Source: Morchella semilibera (taxonomy: Eukaryota > Ascomycota > Pezizomycetes > Pezizales > Morchellaceae). From it: 64,000 nt of DNA. The notes beneath the pieces were generated by a model. That model saw only the letters and a program-made list of their open reading frames with translations. It had not been told where the DNA came from and made no database searches. The stretch is from NCBI GenBank assembly GCA_009192285.1, contig WBVU01000004.1, positions 2,688,001 to 2,752,000 on the forward strand. Direction: 5' to 3'. Positions 23,021 through 32,242 of the stretch are shown here, in pieces (the first letter of the stretch is position 1; each line of letters starts with the position of its first letter). Both the position numbers and the translations under genes were made by a program.

Positions 23021-23671
23021 AGTATCATTGACGGTAGGGCTGAAGGTCTTGTATCATACGCGGAGAGGTATTTCAGGAACTATGGAAGACAAATTTCAAT
23101 ATTTCCCAACAGACCTTTTAGAGTTATGCATAGCTTTGCGGGATCAAGGCGGAAGCATTTCTCAGTGAGGGGCCCAAATCCAGCCCGAATATCTGACTGA
23201 GTGCCCCTCTGGGGAGGGGGGTGGGGTTCTCGGGCTCAGCCATATCTGCTAAATGTAAATTAAGTACATAAACATCTTACAGCAGAGACTCTGTGAAAAT
23301 GGGGCCAGCTCCATTTTCCGGTAACCCAATTGGCGCCAGTGCAGAGTCTCTAACAGTACCGGGTGCTACGGCCACTGTCTACACCCGTAGTAGATTGAAG
23401 CAGCACCTCAATCTTGGCGATCTACATCCGTATAGACAAGATCGAGGGAAAAGTCGAGCTTGTCACAGAGATCGTGGGGTGAGGTTTTCTCCCCCGCGGA
23501 CCCGCCCCACACCAGCCCGGTCTTGTGTAATGACGTAGATGGGTGTTCAGTTTAGAAGACCGTCTTATTTAAAGGGGGTGAATGTCCAGGACTTGGGAAT
23601 CATCTCACTGCCGCCCGGACTTTTACGACTACAGCGATTTAACCTAATTGAGCATAAACTTTTACTTTACT
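23021..23671. other. Intergenic, no gene seen
   Basis: Short open frames but no recognised protein. It includes a C/G-rich stretch at about 23200-23230. The last 100 bp are the probable leader of the next gene. Confidence 0.5.
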
Positions 23672-24098
23672 ATGTCTCAAAGAAACACAAATCCTCAGGT
23701 TCAAGGGAACGGGTACAATACACAGGCAGACCCATATAACGCACTTGATGAGAACGCCAACCCTCTTCGAAGGGTTTCTACCACATCCTCCGTTGAAGAT
23801 TATTCTCCCCGCCAGGATGAGACCCAGGGGAAGAAGAAGAGATTGGTATGTTGTGTTATTTACTACACCTTGCTGCCCCAACCTTATAAGCTTTTCTAAT
23901 ACTTATTACATTTAGTCATTCGGAGGCGGTAATGATGGTCGAGGAGGTGCAATGTTCAAGAACCTTGAAACAATAAGAGGCCATCACGCATCTGCGGGCT
24001 ATAATGACCAGAAGCCTATTGATGGCTTCATTGGTGCTGCTTTTAAACGATTCGTTTCCCCAAAGCATTCGGGTACCGTCACTAGTGGCAAGATGTAA
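23672..24098 (+). CDS. Uncharacterised small protein, 118 residues
   Basis: I do not recognise this family. Two exons, 23672-23845 and 23916-24098, join in frame across a 70-bp intron with a TTCTAAT branch-like site. The protein is polar: an Asn/Gln-rich start (MSQRNTNPQVQGNGYN), a Ser/Thr stretch, a basic KKKR just before the intron, a Gly-rich patch (FGGGNDGRGG), then FKNLETIRGHHASAGYND and a basic C-terminus ending SGKM. No membrane segment or signal peptide. The two-exon frame and normal splice sites argue for a real gene; its function is unknown. Confidence 0.65.
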
Positions 24099-24730
24099 GA
24101 ATGTGGGTGTTGTCTACCATTTGAATTAAGGGCGTTTAGTTTTTGTTTGCTTTATTTTGGGGTCAGGAGGTTTTCAAGTTTTTCCACGAATTATGTGAAA
24201 TGACGTATTTAAATTGAGTGTGGCATTCTTTCGAGATCGCGTGGTACAGTCGTTCACGGGGTACCGCAAAAACTCGACAATGGGGCCGGGCTGGAATACT
24301 GTACTCTCACTGGTTAGAACCATGCAAATTTACTCTTTTGGCGGTTTTGATTGAGCTCAACTAATGATCAACACTCTTCACCCTGCGGTCCCAGTCCGGT
24401 CCCGTTCGAATTTTTGCGGTAATAGTAGTCTTACTATATAATGCGAACAGGGATTTCAGGCCAGTAGTAGAGTTCACTCTTGCGGCGCCAATTATCCCTT
24501 AGTCCGGCGCAAATGGCTGCCCCCCTCTTCTTAATATCTGAATCAAACATTGGTGGCCCGTGCAATATCAGAGACATTGCCAAGCGGATTGACAACTTGG
24601 GATTTGCCTGATCGCGACCGTTGTTCTGATCTTTACCAACTGGATTTCTATCAATGTCAGCCTTTGAGGATTCGGATTTGAGTGTGAGACAAGAGGGGAA
24701 GGGCTAGACGAGAAGGGAGAGGAAGGGGAA

Positions 24731-25700
24731 ATGGAGGAAGAATGTTCAGATTGCGAAAGTGTGGGAGAGGATATACCGGAATGGGAGAAACATAGCGAGA
24801 ACTCAAAGCTATCAGTAGCGGAACCACCTATGACATTTCGTTGTAGTCAACGGAGGAGAAAGATTATGATAGAGGATGATGAAGGTAGCGATTTGGATCA
24901 TGAAGCATCAACGGAATCATACCTACCCTCAACGATGGACTTGAGTAGCCCCCTTGTTTTTTAAACTATTTGTTACCGATAAGGACTTTGATACATTTGC
25001 TACAAATACCAATCTCTACGCCGAGTCCAAGAATGCCGGATTCAAGCAAAAAAGAGGCCCTGGACACAGAATTCTGCCGTAGTTACCTAAAGCTCAAAGA
25101 CCTACTACTGGACGAGAGCTGATGGTGTGGTTTGCGTTGTTGATATTTGTGGGTTTGGTAAAGGTTGCTTGACCTGTACTGGAAGAAGGATGGGGATTGT
25201 GTGTTTTTACCAATGGCATCTATGAGCCTTGTATGTACCTACACCATCATCGATTAAGTAAGTGATACTCTACTCAAATACCGTTAGTAATTGCTTCTTT
25301 ATCAGTCGGCAGGACTCCACAATTTGATAACACGAGCGTGAAGAAGCGGAAGTCGGGTGAGGATGGTATTGTAGGGCGACAAAGGTTTTCGTGATTTCTG
25401 TACAGCAACCAGCAGAAACTTCCTAAAAGTCTAACCTGAAAAGCCAGTAATAGGGACTTCAGCCTAGATACTACATATGTTGAGCTCTCTAACAATACTA
25501 ATATGTTCTTTACATCTCTTGTGGTCGCCAAATTATAGTTTGTTCATGACCCACCCTTTTACAAAATCACCTTTTGTCTGAAGACCAAGAAAAAGGTATA
25601 TGGCGACATAGTGCAATATTCTAAGGAGGGGAATTCAGACTCCAACGAGGCCAATGTTAGCGACTTGATTTTATTGGTCCTACTAAAGTTGAAGGTTATT
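24731..25700 (+). pseudogene. Decayed piggyBac-like transposase remnant
   Basis: An acidic open frame at 24731-24964 resembles the acidic N-terminus of piggyBac-type transposases. Just after it lies sequence coding for FVTDKDFDTFATNTNLYA, then RPTTGREL and VWFALLIFVGLVK, matching the order of conserved N-terminal piggyBac domain pieces (compare 43490-43690 in this window). Stops and frame changes separate the pieces, and no terminal repeats were found. Similarity is by eye and modest. Confidence 0.45.
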
Positions 25701-26264
25701 TTTCTTATGGGGGGAGACTGGAGGAATGCTCCCAGTGTAGGGCGAGGCTCGGCGGGACCTGAGGATCGATGACTGAGCGGTGACGGTTATTTGCGGCCGC
25801 AGGGAGCGGGGTATTACTAACGATAGTCTACTTACTACACATTTGCACAAGGGCCTATGTATAACACAGGACTATTAGTTTTACAAATGTTTTTGGCAGG
25901 TACTCACTAACTACCCAATCAGAAATCTATACCCTTAGCGAACAGCTCGATGGCTGTTCAGAGTGTGATTAATCGTATCTCACGATCCCAAATGTAGTGA
26001 GAAAACCACGGTTCTGCACATCCATGGAGATCTGGCAGAGAGGGGCAAATCAGATGTGTTGAGATGATCCTATTGACCTAACAAAAAGGGAGGCCATGCG
26101 ATTCCCAAGGAATGCGATGTTGAGAATCGGACGGTTTTATGTCTTGTATTAGCCTTGAGATCTTGCCGTGCAGGATATGATTGGGTCAGTTTGTCTTGGA
26201 AGCATTCCGAGACAACTCATGAACAGCTGAAGTAGGAAAATTATTTTTATAAGTAACAGGGTTC

Positions 26265-26492
26265 GATGCGCTGATCAGTCCCTTTTGGGACAGATCGAGT
26301 GCTGACCCATGAGGATTTTAATTCCGCCTTAACAAATTTGTATGGGTAACAAACTTTGTCCTGCCTAACAAAATAGAAACAGCTTAATTCAATTTGTACA
26401 GCGTACCATGATCCTCCTTAGAATTATGGTTCTCGAATTGATTTGTGGTGGATAGATTTGTTTTTACCGACCCTGTTGTCCGCCACCATATG
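26265..26492 (+). repeat. Dispersed repeat, copy 1
   Basis: Shares two blocks, in the same order, with 31465-31946: GCGCTGAT(C/T)AG... through CCGCCTTAACAA, and TTTGTGGTG...CCACCATAT. The interior differs in length. No coding potential. Confidence 0.55.
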
Positions 26493-26864
26493 CTACCTAT
26501 CACCCTCACTCCTTTTGCCGCACCTTAGTGTCTGGGGCCTCTGCGGCGAGCAAAAAGTTAGGAGCTCCCAAGTGTTTTGGGCCTTTGTTTCACATGTACT
26601 TAAGTTCCTACAGCGATGGGTAAAATTATTGTTTTTAGACCCCTGTTTCTCCACATGCTGTCCTAGGGTGTGTTGTCGGCACAAAGTAGCTATCGGCACG
26701 TGACCTTACATAAACACATGTAAATATACACTGCAGCAGCGTCTTAGACTCACTCAACCCATCGCCTCTGGATGTCATCATCCATCCTTTGAACGACGAG
26801 TACAACCACCGCCTGAGTTGCTGCGAATACCTTTGCAGTAAATCATCCCCCCTCCAATCCTGTG

Positions 26865-27954
26865 ATGGCAGAATTGGAAACATCGAACAGGACGACTCTG
26901 CCCCACAGTAGGCGCCATTCGAGGAGATCGACAGGAAACATCAGTTTCAGTCACCTGTCGTTATCACCACTCACGTCAGCCTCCATAACAGAGCAGGACT
27001 TCAAGAAAAAAGGTGAAAAGAGAAGGACTGGTTCTTATATTCAGGGAATTTCGGTCGGTTTTCACCCCATCCAATTCATTTCTTGGATTAGACCATGAAG
27101 GGGATTTCGATCTCCCTTCCTTTTCTATATAAAGAGAAACAGTTGTATTCTTCTTTACTTATTTACAAGAAATCACCGTTATATATGATTTCCAGTAAAC
27201 TTGAGCAAATCGTTTACAAAGTTTTGTGGTCTTATAGGCTCCGACGACTCCCGGAATCCTTTCTAGAAACCAGTCATTTACCTCTCAGCGTAGTTTCTAC
27301 AGCGAGCTTCCCAAATCGAAATCGTCCTCCCATCTAACGGCCTCGCAATCGCATTCTACATCCAATCAATGGCTACAGAGAACCGGTGCAGCTCTGACGT
27401 CTGAAACGCGCGAAAGCAAAGGTCAGAGCTGGTTAGCTAGCCGCGCTAGCTCGACTAGCCTTGTTAGGGAGGGGGGAGATGACGATGGAAGTATATACTA
27501 CGGTGCCGACGACGAATTTTCACCCCTCACGCCGAGACGCAGGCTATCGAGGAATTTTAGTGGCGAGTTCTACACTACTGAGTTGGGAGCACTCGGTGAA
27601 AGCTCTACACCGGGGAATAACCACCCTGAAAGAGAGAAGGAGGAATGGAAAGGTCATGCTGAGGACGAGGACGATGAATATATTGATATTCCCAGAGGGT
27701 TCGGAATTGGGCAATTTGTGGATCGACTGATTGGATGGTCCGTATTTGCCGACGACGATACCGATTCCGACGAATCTCTAGATGGGTATGAAGAGGAACG
27801 TGTGACTACAAGGGCTAGGAAAGAACGGGCGAGGGTTGAAACACCTGGTAACCAGAGCGAGCGAGAGCAGCAACGGCGAATGAGAGATGAAGGCGAAGAA
27901 GGATGGCAGGATCCCGGGTGGATTTTTAATATTGCGTCACAGATTTTCCTTTGA
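26865..27954 (+). CDS. Uncharacterised Ser/acidic-rich protein with SAPTTPGILSR-type motif
   Basis: Two exons, 26865-27053 and 27238-27954, give 301 residues. The intron has a less usual donor (GTCGGT) and the acceptor TTATAG. Joining them creates GSYIQGISAPTTPGILSR, a motif I know from uncharacterised filamentous-ascomycete proteins; that recognition is from memory only. The N-terminus is basic (RRHSRRSTGN). The middle is Ser/Thr-rich with LTPRRRLSRNFSGEF. The C-terminal third has an ordered stretch, GFGIGQFVDRLIGWSVF, embedded in acidic and then charged low-complexity sequence. Likely intrinsically disordered and phosphorylated; function unknown. An alternative is that exon 1 uses another donor. 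Confidence 0.72.
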
Positions 27955-27971
27955 AAGGCGTAGTCTAGTAA

Positions 27972-28265
27972 GGGCCTATTCGGTTTTTGTAGTTTTGAAA
28001 CACTGTTATGCAACGGCCCCGTTGGGCATTTTTCGAAAATGGAGTTTTTTGTCTCCCAAACAACAACAGTATGCTTGTGAAGCTAAACAAATCTAGTACA
28101 ACTGAGGGCAGGTCCTCAAAAGCTCTGTCTCAAAGTCCTAATTGGGGGGTTTAAAGCCGGGCGGCCGAACACAAACATTTTTTGTAAAAACGAAGTTGTG
28201 GAAAAGGTGAGCTATTCCGTTGCCATACTTAGTAATAAATATAGGGCCCTTTGCCAAACGGGCCC
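27972..28265. mobile_element. 294-bp element with TAA duplication (PIF/Harbinger-like)
   Basis: Ends GGGCCTATTCGG and CCAAACGGGCCC are imperfect inverted repeats, flanked by TAA on both sides (27969-27971, 28266-28268). It lies 17 bp beyond the stop codon of the upstream gene, so it probably contributes to that gene's 3' end. Confidence 0.6.
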
Positions 28266-28686
28266 TAAGTTCACCTAAAAGAACCTAAGGGTGGTTCACG
28301 AAAAGGTCTGGTTTACATAGTATGGGTATGTGCACTATGTTTCGTTTGAATGCAGCTTAGTGTTTGTTTTATACAGCGAGAATATACATAATAATGTTCA
28401 CAATGCATAACGACGTCCACGCCAGTTCATCATAGCACAAACAATAGGTGGGATTATATAACCCGAAGAATGGAAAAAGTAAAGGGGGAAAGTGCAGGAT
28501 ATATGCGATAGACTAGTAGAAAAGCAAGAGTATAAGGAATCCCCGTTAATGAAAGAAGGTTATAGGTATAGAAAATAAGAATTGAAAAGTCATAAACAAC
28601 CCAAGAGAAGAGTTAGGAATATAACTAATGAGAGTGAGAGAAACAATGATTATTCGAAAGAGTCGTCCAGACCAGCGAATTTACGC

Positions 28687-29547
28687 CTACCAGCTACGGA
28701 CAGGGACTTGGACACCCGCAGAGTGCATATTGAAGTTTCGTCCGCTGAACTTGGTAGTTTCTTTCCCGTAGTCATCGTGACCCACAGCCTGCTTCAAATG
28801 AATTAGAGCAGATTGCATCCTTCCCTGTGACTGCTCTACATGTTTAGCAAGCTTTGCTCCCCAACCACCATATTCCAATTGGATACCAGCTCCACGCTTA
28901 GCTGCTTCTTGTACCACCAACACCCACGCCTTTGTGATCTCCTCATAGGCCATATTTTTTGAATGGTTGTGAAGCGGATTGTCCCAGTTAGGTAGGCGGT
29001 GAATGATGTGGGTTGCTTCATCCAAAAACGTCAGGCTGGTCGCGGCTTGTGACTCATTTGGGGGGAGAAAGTGAGGGGTGTAATCAGAAAGTGCGTCAAG
29101 AAGCTCATTGAGTGCAGGCCGGACACGGTTGAATGCATAATCGGCCCCGGAGTTGCCACCATAAGGAAAGGCTAACTGCATCGTACTTTCGTAGTTACGC
29201 AGGGTCAAGAGAGCTGAGTTTACTGTAGGCCGTGGAGCTAGTGACAATACTTCGGTAGTGAGCTCTGGATGTCGGTCGCAAATTGTTTGTAGTATAGACT
29301 TCAAGGTGTGGGTATCGACCGTTTCAAGTGTCCGGGCGAGCGGTAGAGGTCGGCCGGTAACATCACTGCGTTGGCGCTTACTGATCATCCGCTGGGAGGT
29401 GCTAGGAGAACGGGAGAGGTTATTTGTAGAATTCATTTGGCTATCCTCCGAATAGCGGTTGTCGTCGTGCATGCCGGACCGCCCGTCGTCTTGATCATCT
29501 GCCTTTCTTTTTTTACCTCCCTGGGGAGCTTGAAGGGGATTAGCCAA
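28687..29547 (-). CDS. STS1: Tethering factor for nuclear proteasome (Sts1/Cut8)
   Basis: Anchors 26S proteasomes at the nucleus and is needed for nuclear protein turnover and chromosome segregation. A single exon of 286 residues. The N-terminus has a basic nuclear-localisation-like KKRKAD, followed by a disordered Ser/Asn region. The conserved core runs from about residue 75 (TLKSILQTICDRHPEL) through LNELLDALSDYTPHFLPP and FLDEATHIIHRLPNWDNP to WVLVVQEAAKRG and LGC-like packing helices. It matches the family order of dimerisation region plus six-helix bundle. The C-terminal tail is short and basic. Neighbours give no functional hint. Confidence 0.93.
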   Translation of the reverse strand: MANPLQAPQGGKKRKADDQDDGRSGMHDDNRYSEDSQMNSTNNLSRSPSTSQRMISKRQRSDVTGRPLPLARTLETVDTHTLKSILQTICDRHPELTTEVLSLAPRPTVNSALLTLRNYESTMQLAFPYGGNSGADYAFNRVRPALNELLDALSDYTPHFLPPNESQAATSLTFLDEATHIIHRLPNWDNPLHNHSKNMAYEEITKAWVLVVQEAAKRGAGIQLEYGGWGAKLAKHVEQSQGRMQSALIHLKQAVGHDDYGKETTKFSGRNFNMHSAGVQVPVRSW

Positions 29548-29968
29548 TCTTCAAGTAGACATTAAAAGAATAGAATTCACGGCTTACCAAAACGAAGCGG
29601 GGAGTAACGAACATTTGAGGGGTGAGAGTTGAAGGATAGAGGGTCGGAATGGTTATTCATTATGCTTTTTTCGTGGGTAATTAATGGGTTGTCAGAAAAA
29701 AAAAACTGGGAGGAAAATATGGTTATGGGTGCTGCTGGTGGATGTTGGTTGTGGGTGAGGAAGTTGGTTCCTGTTCCTTTCTTTTTTTTCCCTCCCGTTA
29801 TAATATTCTCCTGTCGTCAGTTGCAGGTTGCTACGACGACTTTGTGGTGAAGGAGTTGGGTGTTTGTATGCACGTAAAAGATCTAAAAGATCTGCTATCC
29901 AAGAGAGGGGGGGTGGTAAAGGGAAAAGGGTAAGGGACGGAGGATTGGAGAGGGTGGAGAGAGAGAGG

Positions 29969-29979
29969 GGGGGGGGGGG

Positions 29980-30012
<33 letters not shown>
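29969..30012 (+). repeat. G-run and (GA)n microsatellite
   Basis: A run of 16 or more G broken only by the flanking GA units, followed by about a dozen GA repeats and further purine-rich sequence to 30060. It lies roughly 420 bp upstream of the STS1 start. Confidence 0.8.
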
Positions 30013-30013
<1 letters not shown>

Positions 30014-31135
30014 GGGAGAGAGAGAGAAAGAGGGAAAGAGAGAAAGCGAAAGAGATGAAGAAAAGGAAGAACACTACCTAAGTACTTACTGTAGGCATGT
30101 AAGAAAATAGAGGGAGAAAAAAGAGGGTGGAAGGATTCCACTGGATGGATGGAGTTGACTTACATATGATGCAGATTCCAGTGGCATCCACGTCCAGTGG
30201 ATGGATTATGGATGGTGTGGCGCCTGTAGTGTAAAACGACCACAGCAACGCTGCTTTAAATATCCTTTTTGCCAGATGGAAGGGGGAAAAAAAAGATGAA
30301 AAGACGAAATGATCATGAGTGGGCAAGTGGATCGCTTGCAGTGGCTTCCCGCCGTTCAACTAGCTACATGTAGGTACATGTACCTACATACATGGCACTC
30401 AGCTATCCTAGCGCCTGAGCCTTGCCCCTCCGCAATCCGATATCTACTACTGAATGCCGTGCCATCTGAACAGTCTGATCTGATACGAACTTTGCTAGCG
30501 AATATAATCACTCTAGCAATATATTGGAATAACTTACAGGTGCCCACAAGTAAGGTACATGTTAACTTACCTGGCTCCTGCCTATTGCAAATTCCATGCA
30601 GACGCACCTTTTGTGTTGGGTGTTTTATTCTCCACCAGATCCCGTGCAGTTTTCCCGTCACAGCCTCGAATGCCGTGCACGGTCCACTCGCGGTAGTCCG
30701 TCATCAGGAAGAGCCTCAGCCTGGGTGCATGTGTCTACGAAGCCCCCGCCATGACAACAGCATTCTCTCAACCAGAATACAGTACCCTTTTTGGTACTGT
30801 AGCATAACTCAAAACAATGCCGGAGATCGCAAACATCTAAGAATGGGAAAGAAAGAGAAAGAAAAAAAAACTCTGTTTTGGGTTTTTATCGTTGACCTGT
30901 TTCCCTAAGTTTGGTGATCGATTGAAATACATGTACATAGTATAATTTGTAGGTACATGTACTACATGTAAGTAAGTACCCAAGGGTCCTAAAAGTGATG
31001 CAATGCGGGATTACAACCACCTTAATTTCTGTATTTAGGTGTGATCGTCGAATTCCTCATACCCTCTTTACTACATGTATATAAATTGAGTCGTTGTATC
31101 ACTTTCCGTCGTCACCCCTGGTACTCGTCCCTCCG

Positions 31136-31234
31136 TGACGTTTCCGAACACGACCAATATTGCATACCATATAAATAGGGGGGACTTGGCACTTTTTTGT
31201 GTGTATGCAATAGCAGTCGTGTTCGGAAACGTCA
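31136..31234. repeat. 99-bp inverted repeat
   Basis: GACGTTTCCGAACACGAC is repeated exactly in inverse 60 bp further on. After a 3-bp mismatch the arms continue with TATTGCATAC/GTATGCAATA. The loop contains an AT-rich ATAAATAGG. It could fold into a near-perfect hairpin with 31-bp arms. Confidence 0.75.
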
Positions 31235-31464
31235 TGTACATGTACATATGTATTGATTCTAGTCAATGAATACATGTAGAAGAGCAATGATTATACAAAG
31301 GTCAGATCCCCTGCTCGCCCCCACATCACCTCTAAGGACTCGATTAGGGCTAATACATATCTTCTAATTCAGAGTCACTTGATAGGAATAAAAAACTGCT
31401 TACGAGTGGAAGAGAATAAACTACATGTACTACTATCTACGGGCGTCAAGTCCTGGCAAAGTTC

Positions 31465-31946
31465 CACGCGCTGATTAGCCCCTTTTAAGGAAGGTATTAG
31501 GCCTAATATGGACAGACCGAGTGCTGAGTCATGAGGGTTTCAATTTCGCCTTAACAATTTTGTACTTACTGACTTTCCGCAGAAGTATGGTGCCGCGCAC
31601 GTTAAAGGTGACATAAATTGCATCGCTTATAACCTTTTAACTAGACAAGATATCAAAAATTTGTGAAATGGAATTGTAGATATAAATATGATAGAGATTT
31701 TGATTTCACAGATTTTTGATGTAAAAAGCGCCAAGACTTGGTCTTTGCCAGGATTTAGTTTTCAGCCGTAAAGTGGCTGGAATCGAAGGCCCTCATTGGT
31801 TCACAAGCAGCTGGAGTGGCTAAAATTGTTCCAGCTGAGACCGCACCATACGGCCCTCGAATTTAAAAATCATTGATTTGTGGTGAAGAGATAGATTTGG
31901 CATTTTTCTGTTTTTACCAGCCCCATTGTTGTGTCCACCATATTAT
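31465..31946 (+). repeat. Dispersed repeat, copy 2
   Basis: Longer relative of 26265-26492. Its left portion is also bounded by an inverted pair, AGTCCTGGCAAAG (31449-31461) and CTTTGCCAGGATT (31743-31755), suggesting a small transposon. A further foldback, CAGCTGG/CCAGCTG, lies near 31810-31840. Confidence 0.5.
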
Positions 31947-32242
31947 GAAGGCCTTCAATATCCTTGATCTATCAATACAATGCTGACCCCAAAAGAAGAA
32001 AATTTTGTGTGGCTTTAATAGATCTCCTTATCAAATAATAGATCTGCCATTTACAGACTAAGGGATAGGTGAATTGGTTGTTGCTATGGAGAACACCGGA
32101 AACCTATTACATAAGGCTTCCTCCCTCGACTCAACAACCCCGCCTCCGCCCCCGCCCGGCCACTCCTCATCGCAACGACCCGCTTCTTCACATCCAAGGT
32201 CACTAGCTACTTTACCTTTAACACAGATCTTTCTCCTCTGAA

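Larger units (their letters stand above)
24099..26864. other. Intergenic with transposon relics
   Basis: Apart from the piggyBac-like relic (24731-25700) and a dispersed repeat (26265-26492), I see no gene. Several open frames of 60-90 codons lack recognisable similarity or splice context. Confidence 0.5.
29548..32242. other. Intergenic with microsatellite, ACATGTA cluster and palindromes
   Basis: No gene supported. It holds a G-run/(GA)n microsatellite at 29969-30012, a cluster of ACATGTA palindromes from 30.36 to 31.43 kb, a 99-bp inverted repeat at 31136-31234, and a dispersed repeat at 31465-31946. The 199-codon open frame at 30309-30908 has no recognisable protein features. Confidence 0.6.

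Noticed and set aside
24378-24430. CCCAGTCCGGTCCCGTTCG as another copy of the 22.2-kb hairpin arm
   Set aside because: Only a short shared stretch; no partner arm nearby.
29692-30141. Long frames over the GA/G-rich tract
   Set aside because: Products of low-complexity sequence (Ser/Leu or Arg/Glu runs) without gene signals.
30309-30908. 199-codon open frame
   Set aside because: No recognisable domain, contains the ACATGTA repeats, and its composition looks non-coding. Probably chance.
31490-31575. tRNA-derived SINE head (GGGTTTCAATTTCG as B box)
   Set aside because: Match to the B-box consensus is weak, with no A box at proper spacing and no A-rich tail.
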